Positions 37,045-45,384 of a DNA stretch of 64,000 nucleotides are shown piece by piece. Origin of the DNA: JBCCEJ01 sp039030335. Its GTDB lineage: Bacteria; Pseudomonadota; Gammaproteobacteria; HK1. The position numbers and the translations under genes are program-made. The notes under the pieces were generated by a model. That model was not told the origin of the DNA. It saw only the letters and a list, made by a program, of their open reading frames with translations, and ran no database searches. The first letter of the stretch is position 1. Every line of letters starts with the position of its first letter. The stretch spans positions 22,116 to 86,115 of the forward strand of contig JBCCEJ010000013.1 in the NCBI GenBank assembly GCA_039030335.1, read 5' to 3'.

Positions 37045-37812
37045 ATGAGCACGAATCTGTTCGCCCTGACCGGGCGCCGCGCACTGATCACGGGTTCCAG
37101 CAAAGGCATTGGCTATGCACTCGCCGAAGGGCTCGCGAGCGCGGGCGCCTGCATTGTCCTGAACGGCCGGGATCAACATCGCCTCGACGCGGCAGCTACA
37201 GCTTTGCGTTCAAACGGCGCCGATGTCGTTACGGCCGCCTTCGACGTCACGGACTGCGAAGCCGTGCACGCCGCCGTCCGGCACGTCGAGTCGGAGCACG
37301 GCCCGATCGATATCCTCGTCAATAACGCCGGCATGCAGTTCAGAACGCCGCTCGACGAATTCCCCCCCGAGAAGTGGCGCGAACTCCTCGGCACCAACCT
37401 CGACAGTGCGTTCTATGTCGGACAGGCCACTGCACGGCACATGATCGAACGCGGTCGCGGAAAGATCATCAACATCTGCTCGGTGCAGAGTGAGCTGGGT
37501 CGTCCCGGGATCGCGCCGTACGCCGCGTCCAAAGGTGCGCTGAAGATGCTGACCAAGGGTATGTGCATCGACTGGGCACCGCACGGATTGCAGGTCAACG
37601 CGATCGGGCCAGGTTACTTCAAGACAGAGTTGAACCAGGCGCTGGTCGACGACCCGCAGTTCAGCAGCTGGCTCGAAGGCCGCACCCCGGCGCGCCGCTG
37701 GGGCGATGTGCAAGAGCTGGTTGGAGCGGCTATCTTCCTGTCCAGCGACGCATCGAGTTTCGTCAACGGACATGTGTTGTATGTCGACGGCGGCATCACG
37801 AGCGCGCTTTGA
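37045..37812 (+). CDS. SDR-family oxidoreductase, gluconate 5-dehydrogenase-like
   Basis: 255 residues with GGAAG upstream of ATG 37045. Cofactor motif TGSSKGIG (residues 17-24), NNAG in LVNNAGMQFRTPLDEFPPEK, catalytic Ser in NICSVQSELGRPGI and YAASKGAL (YxxxK). The block TGRRALITGSSKGIGYALAE with EFPPEKWRELLGTNLDSAF and the C-terminal DVQELVGAAIFLSSDASSFV are those of gluconate 5-dehydrogenase/IdnO-like SDRs. It follows the DUF3592-like gene on the same strand. Confidence 0.9.
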   Translation: MSTNLFALTGRRALITGSSKGIGYALAEGLASAGACIVLNGRDQHRLDAAATALRSNGADVVTAAFDVTDCEAVHAAVRHVESEHGPIDILVNNAGMQFRTPLDEFPPEKWRELLGTNLDSAFYVGQATARHMIERGRGKIINICSVQSELGRPGIAPYAASKGALKMLTKGMCIDWAPHGLQVNAIGPGYFKTELNQALVDDPQFSSWLEGRTPARRWGDVQELVGAAIFLSSDASSFVNGHVLYVDGGITSAL

Positions 37813-38094
37813 CCATCCGACTCGGCGCCCGCTGAGGCGCAAGAGTGCAATCGCGCGCAGCACAGTCCAGCGACGACCTGCGACGCACCCCATCATTCTG
37901 CGACACCTGGGCCGTTCAATCGCTATCCGGCGACCGCTTCCAATTGGGCCTCGGCGCTGCTCCCGGATCGAGTTGCACCTCGCACGGCGCTGCCATCCTG
38001 CCGGTCATGTCGCGCAGGCGCGAGTTCGTCACCCTCTTTCGGGCCTTTTCTGTGACGCGCCGCACAACGAGTATCACTTTTGCCATTGTGGCGA

Positions 38095-38123
38095 TTGAAA
38101 ATGAAACTTATAGCAGGCATAAT
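38095..38123 (+). promoter_or_regulatory. Sigma-70-type promoter for the DUF4114 PEP-CTERM gene
   Basis: TTGAAA (38095-38100) and CATAAT (38118-38123) are spaced by exactly 17 bases. Transcription would start near 38130, 28 bases before the ATG. Apart from this, 37813-38157 holds no gene I can support. Confidence 0.65.
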
Positions 38124-38157
38124 TGGTAAAACTGATACTTGAAACGGCCAGCAACAA

Positions 38158-39096
38158 ATGAAACAGAGTCAACGGAATCGCGCTCTGCTCGGCATCCTGA
38201 CCGCGCTGGTCGGCTACACGCTGACCCCCACTGCAGCGCTGGCCCGCGCGGAAATCCCGGCGTCGGTCTACCGGATGGGCATGCCTTCACAGGAAGCTGC
38301 CGACATTCAGGCAGCGGTCGCAGACAACCTGCCCGAGTCGACCAACATCAATGCCGAGTTCATCCAGCCGGAGTACGAACCTGAGCTGCGCCTGTCCGAG
38401 GCCGCCACGGTGTCGGTGACGTTCGTTGACGAAGGCGCCGGCTATCGCAATGCACTCGGCTACTACAGCTTCGGCGCCCACTCGTTCGACGATCTGACCA
38501 AAGCTGACATAGACGTTGATGGTGACGCGCGCATCAGTCTCGATGAACTGGCTGCCTTGCCCGGCGTCCAGACCAGTCTGCTGCTACCGAACGCGTCGCG
38601 CACGGGTGCAGGAGGTCGTCTGAATTTCGGCGACACCATCGACCTGAATGACGCCGAGCCCCTCGCGGCAGGCACCCGTGTCGGCTTCTTTCTGATCGCC
38701 AATGGCTGGAACGGTCGTCGGAACCTCGTAAACGGCTGGGACAACGCCGCCGGCAACGCCGTCTACTATTCGTCCGATTTCCTGAATCCCGAAGCGCTCG
38801 GCACCGCGACGGCGGGCGTGGACCTGGAGAACGAGACACGCTCGCGCCACGTCGCGATGCTGTTCTCGAACCAGCGGGTCATGCTCGGGTTCGAAGATTT
38901 GAATCGCGACGGACCTTCCGACGAAGACTTCAACGACGCCGTGTTCGTGATCAGCGCGGACCCGTTCTCCACTCTCGCGTCGAGCAACATTGCATCTGCG
39001 GCCGGTGCAACCGTATCCGTGCCAGAACCGGCCACGGTTGGCCTCCTCGGCGCTGCATTTGCACTGATGGTTCTGAACCGCCGGAGAGCATCATGA
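38158..39096 (+). CDS. PEP-CTERM protein with DUF4114 domain
   Basis: 312 residues. A signal peptide (LLGILTALVGYTLTPTAALA) is followed by an acidic domain. The segment DIDVDGDARISLDELAALPG resembles an EF-hand-like calcium loop, and GFEDLNRDGPSDEDFNDAVF is the DUF4114 signature. The C-terminus is a classical PEP-CTERM tail, VPEPATVGLLGAAFALMVLN then RRRAS. It is predicted to be sorted to the cell surface by exosortase. No obvious Shine-Dalgarno. It is coupled by ATGA overlap to the next gene. Confidence 0.9.
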   Translation: MKQSQRNRALLGILTALVGYTLTPTAALARAEIPASVYRMGMPSQEAADIQAAVADNLPESTNINAEFIQPEYEPELRLSEAATVSVTFVDEGAGYRNALGYYSFGAHSFDDLTKADIDVDGDARISLDELAALPGVQTSLLLPNASRTGAGGRLNFGDTIDLNDAEPLAAGTRVGFFLIANGWNGRRNLVNGWDNAAGNAVYYSSDFLNPEALGTATAGVDLENETRSRHVAMLFSNQRVMLGFEDLNRDGPSDEDFNDAVFVISADPFSTLASSNIASAAGATVSVPEPATVGLLGAAFALMVLNRRRAS

Positions 39097-39761
39097 CCCG
39101 GCGGTCACGACGTCGCGGATTCAGAGGCTCGCACGTCGTCTTGATCAGCCTCGGCGCCGCTGGCATGGCAGCCTTCTTCACACTGACCGCCACGCTCTGC
39201 ACGGTCGCACTGATGATGCAAGACCCCGCGCCAGCGCCGCAGGCGATGGGTGCCAAAGCGTCGGACATTCGCCAGGTTCATACGCGCGAAGCGGCAGTAC
39301 AGCTGCTCGATAAATACGCCCGAGGCCGTCGTGTCGCCGCCTACCGGATGGCTGCGAATGATGGCGTCGTGCACGAGTCACTGGACCATCACTGCGACAT
39401 GCTGCACGGGCGGGTGCTCTACTCACGCCGGTCCCAGGGTGAATTCGAACGAGGCAGCGTCGAGCAAGAAGTTGCCAACGGTTGGACAGCCGCGCTCGGC
39501 GACAATGGCAAAGCCACGATCGAAATGACCGAGGCGAGCGAAGTCGTGACTACTTTGGGCCCGATGGCTCTGCAGTTCTTCGAGCGTGACCGCGGAGACG
39601 ATGAGTTCGACAGCTGCGTTGCATTCCTTGGCAGCGCTGCCAAAGGTAAGAAAAGAGTCTCCGGATACCTCTGCCGTGAAGGCAACATTCCGATGACGTG
39701 GGACGACACGGTCGATTTTCTTCAGGCGCTGGAAGTCTCGGGACGCCGTGTCTCCCTTTGA
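39093..39761 (+). CDS. Membrane-anchored protein of unknown function, coupled to the DUF4114 gene
   Basis: 222 residues, starting in the ATGA overlap with the upstream PEP-CTERM gene. Arg-rich cytoplasmic head (MTRRSRRRGFRG) and one membrane helix, ISLGAAGMAAFFTLTATLCT, precede a periplasmic domain with a Cys pair (residues 101 and 172, in HHCDM and DSCVA) and another Cys near the end (YLCREGN). No recognised family. The tight coupling to a PEP-CTERM protein suggests a common surface or envelope role. Confidence 0.72.
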   Translation: MTRRSRRRGFRGSHVVLISLGAAGMAAFFTLTATLCTVALMMQDPAPAPQAMGAKASDIRQVHTREAAVQLLDKYARGRRVAAYRMAANDGVVHESLDHHCDMLHGRVLYSRRSQGEFERGSVEQEVANGWTAALGDNGKATIEMTEASEVVTTLGPMALQFFERDRGDDEFDSCVAFLGSAAKGKKRVSGYLCREGNIPMTWDDTVDFLQALEVSGRRVSL

Positions 39762-39838
39762 GGCGACGCGGCGCACCGTAGTGAGGCACGTGCGGCTCAG
39801 CCGACGTCAGGTCGACCGGGCGCCACAGCCTCGCCCCG

Positions 39839-41602
39839 ATGCCCTGGACGCTGGTGATGCGCGCCGCCACCGCCGACAATAGTGGTCTTGTTCGTGAAGG
39901 CCAGACGCTCTTGACCCCACCGGTCCCTGCCACCCCGGGCACGCAGCCCACGCCGTCGCGGATAGCGTTGACGGCCATTGCCGCGGCGCTGGCCGCGCTG
40001 CTGGTCGGCGCGGCCTTTTCGCCCAGCCTCGACAACGCCTTCCTGTTCTGGGACGACCGCGTCTATCTGCATGACAACCCGCGCCTGCAGGCCCTGACAC
40101 CTGACAACCTCTGGTGGATGTTGACCGACAGCCGCGGACCGAACGCGCACTACAACTGGCAGCCGCTAACGGCGCTGTCGCATGCGCTCGACCTCGCCTG
40201 GTTTGGTTTCGACCCACGCGCGCACCGGGCCGGCAATCTGGTGCTTCACGCGGTCGCAACGATGGCGGTGTTCGCGATCGCGTGGAGGCTGCTGCGCGCC
40301 GCGCCGGAGGCCAACTCACTATCGCCTGCAGGCACCCTGGCGGCAGCCGCGCTCGCCAGCGCGCTGTTCTCGGTACATCCGCTGCGCGTTGAGTCGGTCG
40401 TTTGGATCGCGGAACGAAAAGACGTGCTGTGCGGCGCGTTCTACCTTCTGGCTGTCGCCGCCTGGCTGCAGTTCCGGGCGAGCGGCGCGCGGCCTTGGCG
40501 CGTCGCCACCAGCGTGTGCGCACTCGGTGCGTGCCTTGCGAAACCGATGGCGGTCAGTTTGCCGATTGTGTTGGTGCTGCTCGACCACTGGCCGCACCGG
40601 CGCTGGCAACTCCCACAGTGGCGGCGCCTCGGGCAGAACATCATCGATAAACCCGACCTGTTTGCTTACGCGCTACTGACCGCCGTGATGGCGTTGTTGG
40701 CACAAAGCGGCGGTGGCGGCATCCGCAGTCTCGTCGAGGTCGAACTGGCCGTGCGGTTCGTCAACGCCGCGCACAGCCTGCTGTTCTACGCTGGGAAGTT
40801 CCTCGCGCCGTTCAACCTGGCAACGCTCTATCCCTACTCCGCGCACGTCACCGGTCTGTCGGTGCTGGCCTGGATGGAGTTGGCGCTGGCAGGCACGCTA
40901 ACTGTCTGGTCGTTGCGATCGCTGTTCGGGCGTCCATCCGCCTGGTCGACACTCTGGCTGACCACGATCGTCATGCTCGGGCCGGTGATGGGCATTGTGC
41001 AGGTAGGCGTTCAGTCGGCCGCCGACCGCTACACCTATCTGCCGATGGTTGGCGTTGCCATCCTCGTCGCCACCACGCTTTGCTGGCCGCGATGGCCGAA
41101 GCGGGTGCGCACCGCGTGTATTGCGCTGGCACTGGTGGCACCGCTCGCGCTGCTGTCGCAGACGCGGTTACAGACGCTCGTGTGGCAATCGGACCGTACA
41201 CTCTGGGAGCACACGCTGGCGCTCTACCCGACGGCGTTGCCGGTCGCCCATCTGAATCTCGGCAATGCGCTGTTCAGAGCTGGCGATATCGACTCGGCCG
41301 CGATGCGCTACGAACGCGCGCTGGAACTGGAACCCGACAATCCCCTGACCTGGGCGAATCTCGCGTGGGCGCGCCTGCGCCTGGATCAATTCAAGTCTGC
41401 ACTGGCTGCCGCCGACCGGGCGATCGAACTGGACGAAAATTCACTGCAGGGCTGGCTGTCGCGCGCGGTTGCGCACCAGTTGCAGGCACAGACCAAGCCT
41501 GCGGTCGCCGCCTATCGGCGCGTACTGGAGATTCATCCAGGCAATGCCGACGCAGTCCGCAACCTGCAACTGCTCGGCGAAACGCCAGTCCACACGAAAT
41601 GA
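39839..41602 (+). CDS. TMTC-like multi-pass membrane protein with C-terminal TPR
   Basis: About 587 residues (start could be the Met at 39857). Several membrane helices follow WDDRVYLHDNPRLQALTPDN, with the block AHYNWQPLTALSHALDLAWF and SALFSVHPLRVESVVWIAER, which mark the TMTC/DUF1736 group of GT-C-like membrane proteins. From about residue 460 on come TPR repeats (LNLGNALFRAGDIDSAAMRY, then TWANLAWARLRLDQFKSALA). The family may transfer sugars from lipid donors to proteins; this is inferred. It overlaps the transporter gene that follows (ATGA). Confidence 0.8.
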   Translation: MPWTLVMRAATADNSGLVREGQTLLTPPVPATPGTQPTPSRIALTAIAAALAALLVGAAFSPSLDNAFLFWDDRVYLHDNPRLQALTPDNLWWMLTDSRGPNAHYNWQPLTALSHALDLAWFGFDPRAHRAGNLVLHAVATMAVFAIAWRLLRAAPEANSLSPAGTLAAAALASALFSVHPLRVESVVWIAERKDVLCGAFYLLAVAAWLQFRASGARPWRVATSVCALGACLAKPMAVSLPIVLVLLDHWPHRRWQLPQWRRLGQNIIDKPDLFAYALLTAVMALLAQSGGGGIRSLVEVELAVRFVNAAHSLLFYAGKFLAPFNLATLYPYSAHVTGLSVLAWMELALAGTLTVWSLRSLFGRPSAWSTLWLTTIVMLGPVMGIVQVGVQSAADRYTYLPMVGVAILVATTLCWPRWPKRVRTACIALALVAPLALLSQTRLQTLVWQSDRTLWEHTLALYPTALPVAHLNLGNALFRAGDIDSAAMRYERALELEPDNPLTWANLAWARLRLDQFKSALAAADRAIELDENSLQGWLSRAVAHQLQAQTKPAVAAYRRVLEIHPGNADAVRNLQLLGETPVHTK

Positions 41603-42534
41603 TCGGCACGGCCCTGCGTTGGTGCGACACCTACTCGCGGGTCCTGCTGGCGGGCGGCGTATTTCTCGGTATCGCGGTCCCCTCAGCGGCCGAGTGGCTC
41701 GCGCCGTATGCCATCCCTGCCGTGCTCGCATGCCTGCTCGGCGCCCTGCTGTTGGTCGACTGGGAAGGTCTCAGGGTGGAGCTGAAGCAACCTGCCCGGA
41801 TCGCGGCGCTCGCTTGCATTCAACTGCTCGTCAGTCCGCTGGTCGCATGGGGCCTGTGTGTCGCTGTCGACCTTCCGGAAACGCTGACGCTCATCGTCAT
41901 GCTGCAGGCGGCCGCGCCGCCGATCTCGTCTGCCGCCGTGTTCATCATGCTGATGGGACTCGATGGCGCCCTCGCGCTGGTCGCGGCGCTGGTCAGCATC
42001 GCGTTGGTACCGATAACGCTCACCGGGTTGCTGGCGCTCATCCCCGATACCTTGCCATCACTGGACCTCGGTGCTTTCTTCGCGCGGGCATGCCTTTTGG
42101 TGCTGGTGCCCTTTGGGTTGGCGGCGCTCCTGCGCCGGTTGCTTGGTGTCGCTCGCATCAATCGCATCAGCCGTGAGATAAGCGGGTTGAACGTTCTGTT
42201 GCTGATCGCGTTTGCCGTAGGCGTCATGGAGGGCGTAACGGCCGAGTTCCTGGACCGGCCGGGGTCGGCCTTCGGCTTGCTGGCCCTCGCCTGGATCATG
42301 GCAGGGGCGCTGCATCTCGGCGGCTACGTTGCGTTTTGCCGCGCCGGGCAGCACACCGCTGTCAGCGCCGCGGTGCTGAGCGGCAACCGGAATCTGGGAT
42401 TGATGTTCGCCGTTACGGCCGGGCTCGTGCCGCGGGAGTTTTCGCTGTATGTGGGCATTGCCCAGATCCCGATGTACTTCGTGCCACTGCTGCTTGCACC
42501 GCTCTTGTCGCGGTCTCGGCCAGATCGCGCCTAG
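41599..42534 (+). CDS. Bile acid:sodium symporter (BASS)-like transporter
   Basis: 311 residues from ATG 41599 in an ATGA overlap with the TMTC-like gene. About nine hydrophobic helices; blocks ACLLGALLLVDWEGLRVELK, LLVSPLVAWGLCVAVDLPET, MLQAAAPPISSAAVFIMLMG and VSAAVLSGNRNLGLMFAVTA resemble BASS-like/ArsB-like sodium symporters with the double repeat fold. The substrate is unknown. The coupling to a TPR membrane protein is unusual for the family. Confidence 0.78.
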   Translation: MIGTALRWCDTYSRVLLAGGVFLGIAVPSAAEWLAPYAIPAVLACLLGALLLVDWEGLRVELKQPARIAALACIQLLVSPLVAWGLCVAVDLPETLTLIVMLQAAAPPISSAAVFIMLMGLDGALALVAALVSIALVPITLTGLLALIPDTLPSLDLGAFFARACLLVLVPFGLAALLRRLLGVARINRISREISGLNVLLLIAFAVGVMEGVTAEFLDRPGSAFGLLALAWIMAGALHLGGYVAFCRAGQHTAVSAAVLSGNRNLGLMFAVTAGLVPREFSLYVGIAQIPMYFVPLLLAPLLSRSRPDRA

Positions 42535-42706
42535 AGACCTTCTGACGCCGACAAAGCCGGGGCGGATGCGCGTGTCATGCCAACAGGAACTCGCGCATGC
42601 GCATTTGCAAAAATTTGCGTTTCTCAACGCAATATGACCTGCAAACGTCTGTTTTCATTACTATTCACAGAATCCCGCAACACCCGCCAGCGAGCTTCGG
42701 TAAGCC

Positions 42707-43171
42707 ATGAATCAAAACCTGCAGTTCAAAGTAGAGAAACTGGCGCAACTGTCAGCTCTGGAAGTGCATGAAACCTACGCGCTTCGCCAACAGGTCTTCA
42801 TCCTCGAGCAGACCTGTTTGTATCCGGACATCGACCAGCTCGACCTGGTGTGCTGGCATCTGCTCGGCTTCGGCAGTGACGGTGATCTGGCCGCTTATCT
42901 CAGGATCATTCCACCGAGCGGCAAATACGCCGAGCCCGCTCTTGGGCGGATCGCGACCAGTGGTCAACACCGCGGCGCAGGGCACGGCAAGGCCGTCGTC
43001 GCGCGCGGCATCGAGGAAACCCGGACGCGGTTCCCCGGCGCCGGGATCCGCATTTCAGCGCAGACTTATCTGACGAAGTTCTACCGGGAGTTTGGCTTCG
43101 AGACCGTCGGTTCGCCATATCTGGAGGATGACATCGAGCATATCGAGATGCTCCTGCCCGCCAGCGCATGA
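42707..43171 (+). CDS. GNAT-family N-acetyltransferase, ElaA-like
   Basis: 154 residues. The acetyl-CoA-binding region is SGQHRGAGHGKAVVARGIEE (QxxGxGxx-like), and the N-terminal block LRQQVFILEQTCLYPDIDQL with LGFGSDGDLAAYLRIIPP identifies ElaA-like proteins. The acceptor is unknown. The preceding 172 bases contain AT-rich segments but no convincing promoter. It is convergent with the Gfo/Idh gene 25 bases downstream. Confidence 0.88.
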   Translation: MNQNLQFKVEKLAQLSALEVHETYALRQQVFILEQTCLYPDIDQLDLVCWHLLGFGSDGDLAAYLRIIPPSGKYAEPALGRIATSGQHRGAGHGKAVVARGIEETRTRFPGAGIRISAQTYLTKFYREFGFETVGSPYLEDDIEHIEMLLPASA

Positions 43172-43196
43172 ACCGGTAGCGGCGCGCCGGCCACGT

Positions 43197-44207
43197 TCAG
43201 CGCCCGAGGATTGCGTCCAACACCCGGTCGGTTTTCAACGCATCGGCGCCGCACGATGGATGGTTGGCCAGACCGGCCAGGTGCCGGGCCATCGCCTCTG
43301 CGTGATAGAGCTGCACGTGGCGGGGATTAGCAACCCACTGCTCAATGCGATCTGTCCGCGTGGTCAGACGCAGAGGATGCTCGTCCAGCACCGAGCAAGT
43401 GATGCGCCCGGTCGACCCGATGAATTCCAGCTCATCGACACGTTCGTCGGCACCAAAATTCCACTGCCCCGTACCAAGCGGACCGGATGCGAATGCAAAG
43501 CTCGCGGCCACCGCGTCTTCCGCGCTGTAGAGCCCTTGCTGATTCACCGCCACGCCGGTGACCTGTTCGATATCGCCCAAGAGAAACTGCAGCAGATCCA
43601 GACCGTGCGATGCCAGATCCACAAAATAGCCGCCGCCGGCCATGTTCGGGTCTGTCCGCCAGTGGCCCGACCCGTCCAGATCGGTCTCGGACGGAGGCCG
43701 GTTGAGCTGCCAGTGCACCGCGCGCACCGTCCCGATTGCACCGCTCTCAAGCCACGTCTTCAGCCGGCGAAAACGCGGCAGCATGCGCCGGTAGTAGGCT
43801 ACAAAGAGAGGCTTGCCCGCCTGCTCGAACGCCCGCACCAGCGCCCCGCTGTCGGCACCGCTGACGGTCATCGGTTTCTCTACACAGCAGGGTTTGCCGG
43901 CATCGGCCACCGCCAGGGCCGTACCCAGGTGCGCGGCGGGCGGCGTGGCGATGTAGACCGCATCGATATCCGGATCTGCGATCAATGCCTCGGGTGATGC
44001 GAACACGCGCGCGACGTGGTGACGCTCGGCAAACGCGCGGGCAGCCCGTTGGTCGCGCCGTGTCACCCCCGCGACGACAAAACCGGGCGTCAGCTGCAGC
44101 GCAGGCAGACTCTTGACCTCGCACACCGCACCGCACCCGATCACACCCCAGCGAATTGTGACCTGCCCGCTGGTTCGCGAGGCATCGCGCCGATACGATA
44201 CCGCCAC
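43197..44207 (-). CDS. Gfo/Idh/MocA-family oxidoreductase
   Basis: 336 residues from GTG 44207, chosen because GGTGGAG lies seven bases upstream. The N-terminal Rossmann motif is IRWGVIGCGAVCEVKSLPAL; EKP in CVEKPMTVSGADS is the family EKP signature with its catalytic Lys, and later GGGYFVDLASHGLDLLQFLL supplies the conserved His/Asp. Such enzymes oxidise or reduce sugars or cyclitols with NAD(P). An ATG 243 bases further upstream would run into the opposite gene. Its start lies just 24 bases from the start of the Sec-containing GrdB-like gene, divergently, so they are probably co-regulated. Confidence 0.87.
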   Translation of the reverse strand: MAVSYRRDASRTSGQVTIRWGVIGCGAVCEVKSLPALQLTPGFVVAGVTRRDQRAARAFAERHHVARVFASPEALIADPDIDAVYIATPPAAHLGTALAVADAGKPCCVEKPMTVSGADSGALVRAFEQAGKPLFVAYYRRMLPRFRRLKTWLESGAIGTVRAVHWQLNRPPSETDLDGSGHWRTDPNMAGGGYFVDLASHGLDLLQFLLGDIEQVTGVAVNQQGLYSAEDAVAASFAFASGPLGTGQWNFGADERVDELEFIGSTGRITCSVLDEHPLRLTTRTDRIEQWVANPRHVQLYHAEAMARHLAGLANHPSCGADALKTDRVLDAILGR

Positions 44208-44231
44208 GCTTGAACTCCACCTGAAATCCTG

Positions 44232-45137
44232 ATGACTGACGCCAACTGGCATGACGAGCCGGTGCCCTACATGGCTCGTACCCGACAATACTATCGTGCG
44301 ATGGGCTACACCCGGGACTACACCTGGGCCGAGCATGACACGATTCCGTTCAACCGCTCGCCGGGAACGCTTCGCGGCATGCGAATCACACTCATCTCGA
44401 CGGCGGGCCCCCCCGACTGGACCGGTGCCAGGAAGCCGGAAGACCGTCACGTGTGCACTACCGAACTCGCAAACCTACCGCAGGAGTTTGCGACGAACGT
44501 AGCGTGGGACCGGGAGTCCACCCATGTCCGCGACCCCGAGAGCTACGTGCCGGTGCGGGCGCTCACCCGGCTTGCCAGCGATGGTCTGTTCGGCACGCTG
44601 ACGCCGCGGCTCATCAGCGTGCCGACCGTGTACAGCTCGCGCCGGACGCTCGAAGAAGACGCCCCAAAAGTCCTGGCGGCCTGTGTTGAAGACGGAACCG
44701 AGGCCGCGGTACTCACCGCGCTTTGACCGGTGTGCCACCAGACCGTGAGTCTGGTCGCACGCTATCTCGAAGAGCATGGCATCCCGACCGTCGTAGTCGG
44801 CTCGGCGCGTGATATCGTCGAACACTGTGGCGTTCCGCGGTTCCTGTTTTCCGACATTCCGCTTGGCAATCCCTGCGGGCGCCCATGGCAGCGCGATGAA
44901 CAGCTGGAAGTCGTGGCCGAAGCCCTGGATATGCTCGCCGAGGCGCCGGCACCCGGGCTCACCTGGCTGTCCGCAGCGGTTTGGCCGCACGACCCTGCCT
45001 GGCGCACGCGCTATGGTCGGGTGGGTCCCGACAACGCCGCCGCGCTGGCAGCAACAGGCGATGAGCGTCGGCTGAACAGGGCGGCGCTGAGGCAACAGGA
45101 CGCGTCTGGAAACGCATCGGCTGAAGCCGGAGCGTGA
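44232..45137 (+). CDS. GrdB/PrdB-family protein (glycine/betaine/sarcosine/D-proline reductase selenoprotein B type), Sec165
   Basis: Read through an in-frame TGA (44724-44726) the gene encodes 301 residues. Before the TGA: RITLISTAGPPDWTG and VPTVYSSRRTLEEDAPKVLA; after it: PVCHQTVSLVARYLEEHGIP and VVVGSARDIVEHCGVPRFLF then SDIPLGNPCGRPW. The join TAL-Sec-PVCHQT is a UxxC motif at the position of the redox Sec of GrdB/PrdB. Homology continues on both sides in one frame, so it is not a broken gene. A strong hairpin follows the TGA. GrdB-type proteins reduce amino-acid derivatives in Clostridia; here the partners GrdA, GrdE or PrdA are absent, so the substrate is unknown. It diverges from a Gfo/Idh gene. 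Confidence 0.85.
44730..44762 (+). promoter_or_regulatory. Bacterial SECIS-like hairpin in the GrdB-like gene
   Basis: GTGTGC (44730-44735) pairs with GCACGC (44757-44762), one C-C mismatch follows, then ACCAGAC (44737-44743) pairs with GTCTGGT (44749-44755) around the five-base loop CGTGA. The hairpin starts three bases after the TGA, and the second loop base is G, 18 bases after it. These features fit SelB-binding elements. It was paired by eye; stem total is 13 bp. Confidence 0.75.
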
Positions 45138-45144
45138 CTCCGGC
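45126..45144 (+). terminator. Hairpin spanning the stop codon of the GrdB-like gene
   Basis: GCCGGAG (45126-45132) and CTCCGGC (45138-45144) form a perfect 7-bp stem; the loop CGTGA contains the TGA stop. There is no T-tract. The loop is identical to the SECIS loop upstream. Confidence 0.4.
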
Positions 45145-45154
45145 GGGCTTGCAG

Positions 45155-45190
45155 AGCGGCCGGCGGGACGCGAACAACCAGCCGGCCGCT
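45155..45190. repeat. 10-bp inverted repeat downstream of the GrdB-like gene
   Basis: AGCGGCCGGC (45155-45164) and GCCGGCCGCT (45181-45190) are perfect inverted copies with a 16-base loop. It could be a terminator or protein site before the next gene at 45385. The rest of 45138-45384 shows no gene. Confidence 0.45.
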
Positions 45191-45384
45191 TCTGAACAGC
45201 GCGCGTCCCACCTTCCAGATACGCCGCGTGAAGGTCGCCAGGAGAATACGCATGCGGTTCCACTCCGGCACGCAAGTCGTCTTGGTGTTTAGCCTGACTA
45301 TCGTCAAGAATACGCGGGCGTGATACCGGTTCGCCCGGGCCTCAAGATCAACCCCTCAAGATCTAACGTGTATCGGAAGACCCC

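Noticed and set aside
36118..37179. 353-codon minus-strand open frame opposite the DUF3592-like gene
   Set aside because: It lies opposite two genes with good motifs and starts, and shows no family pattern itself.
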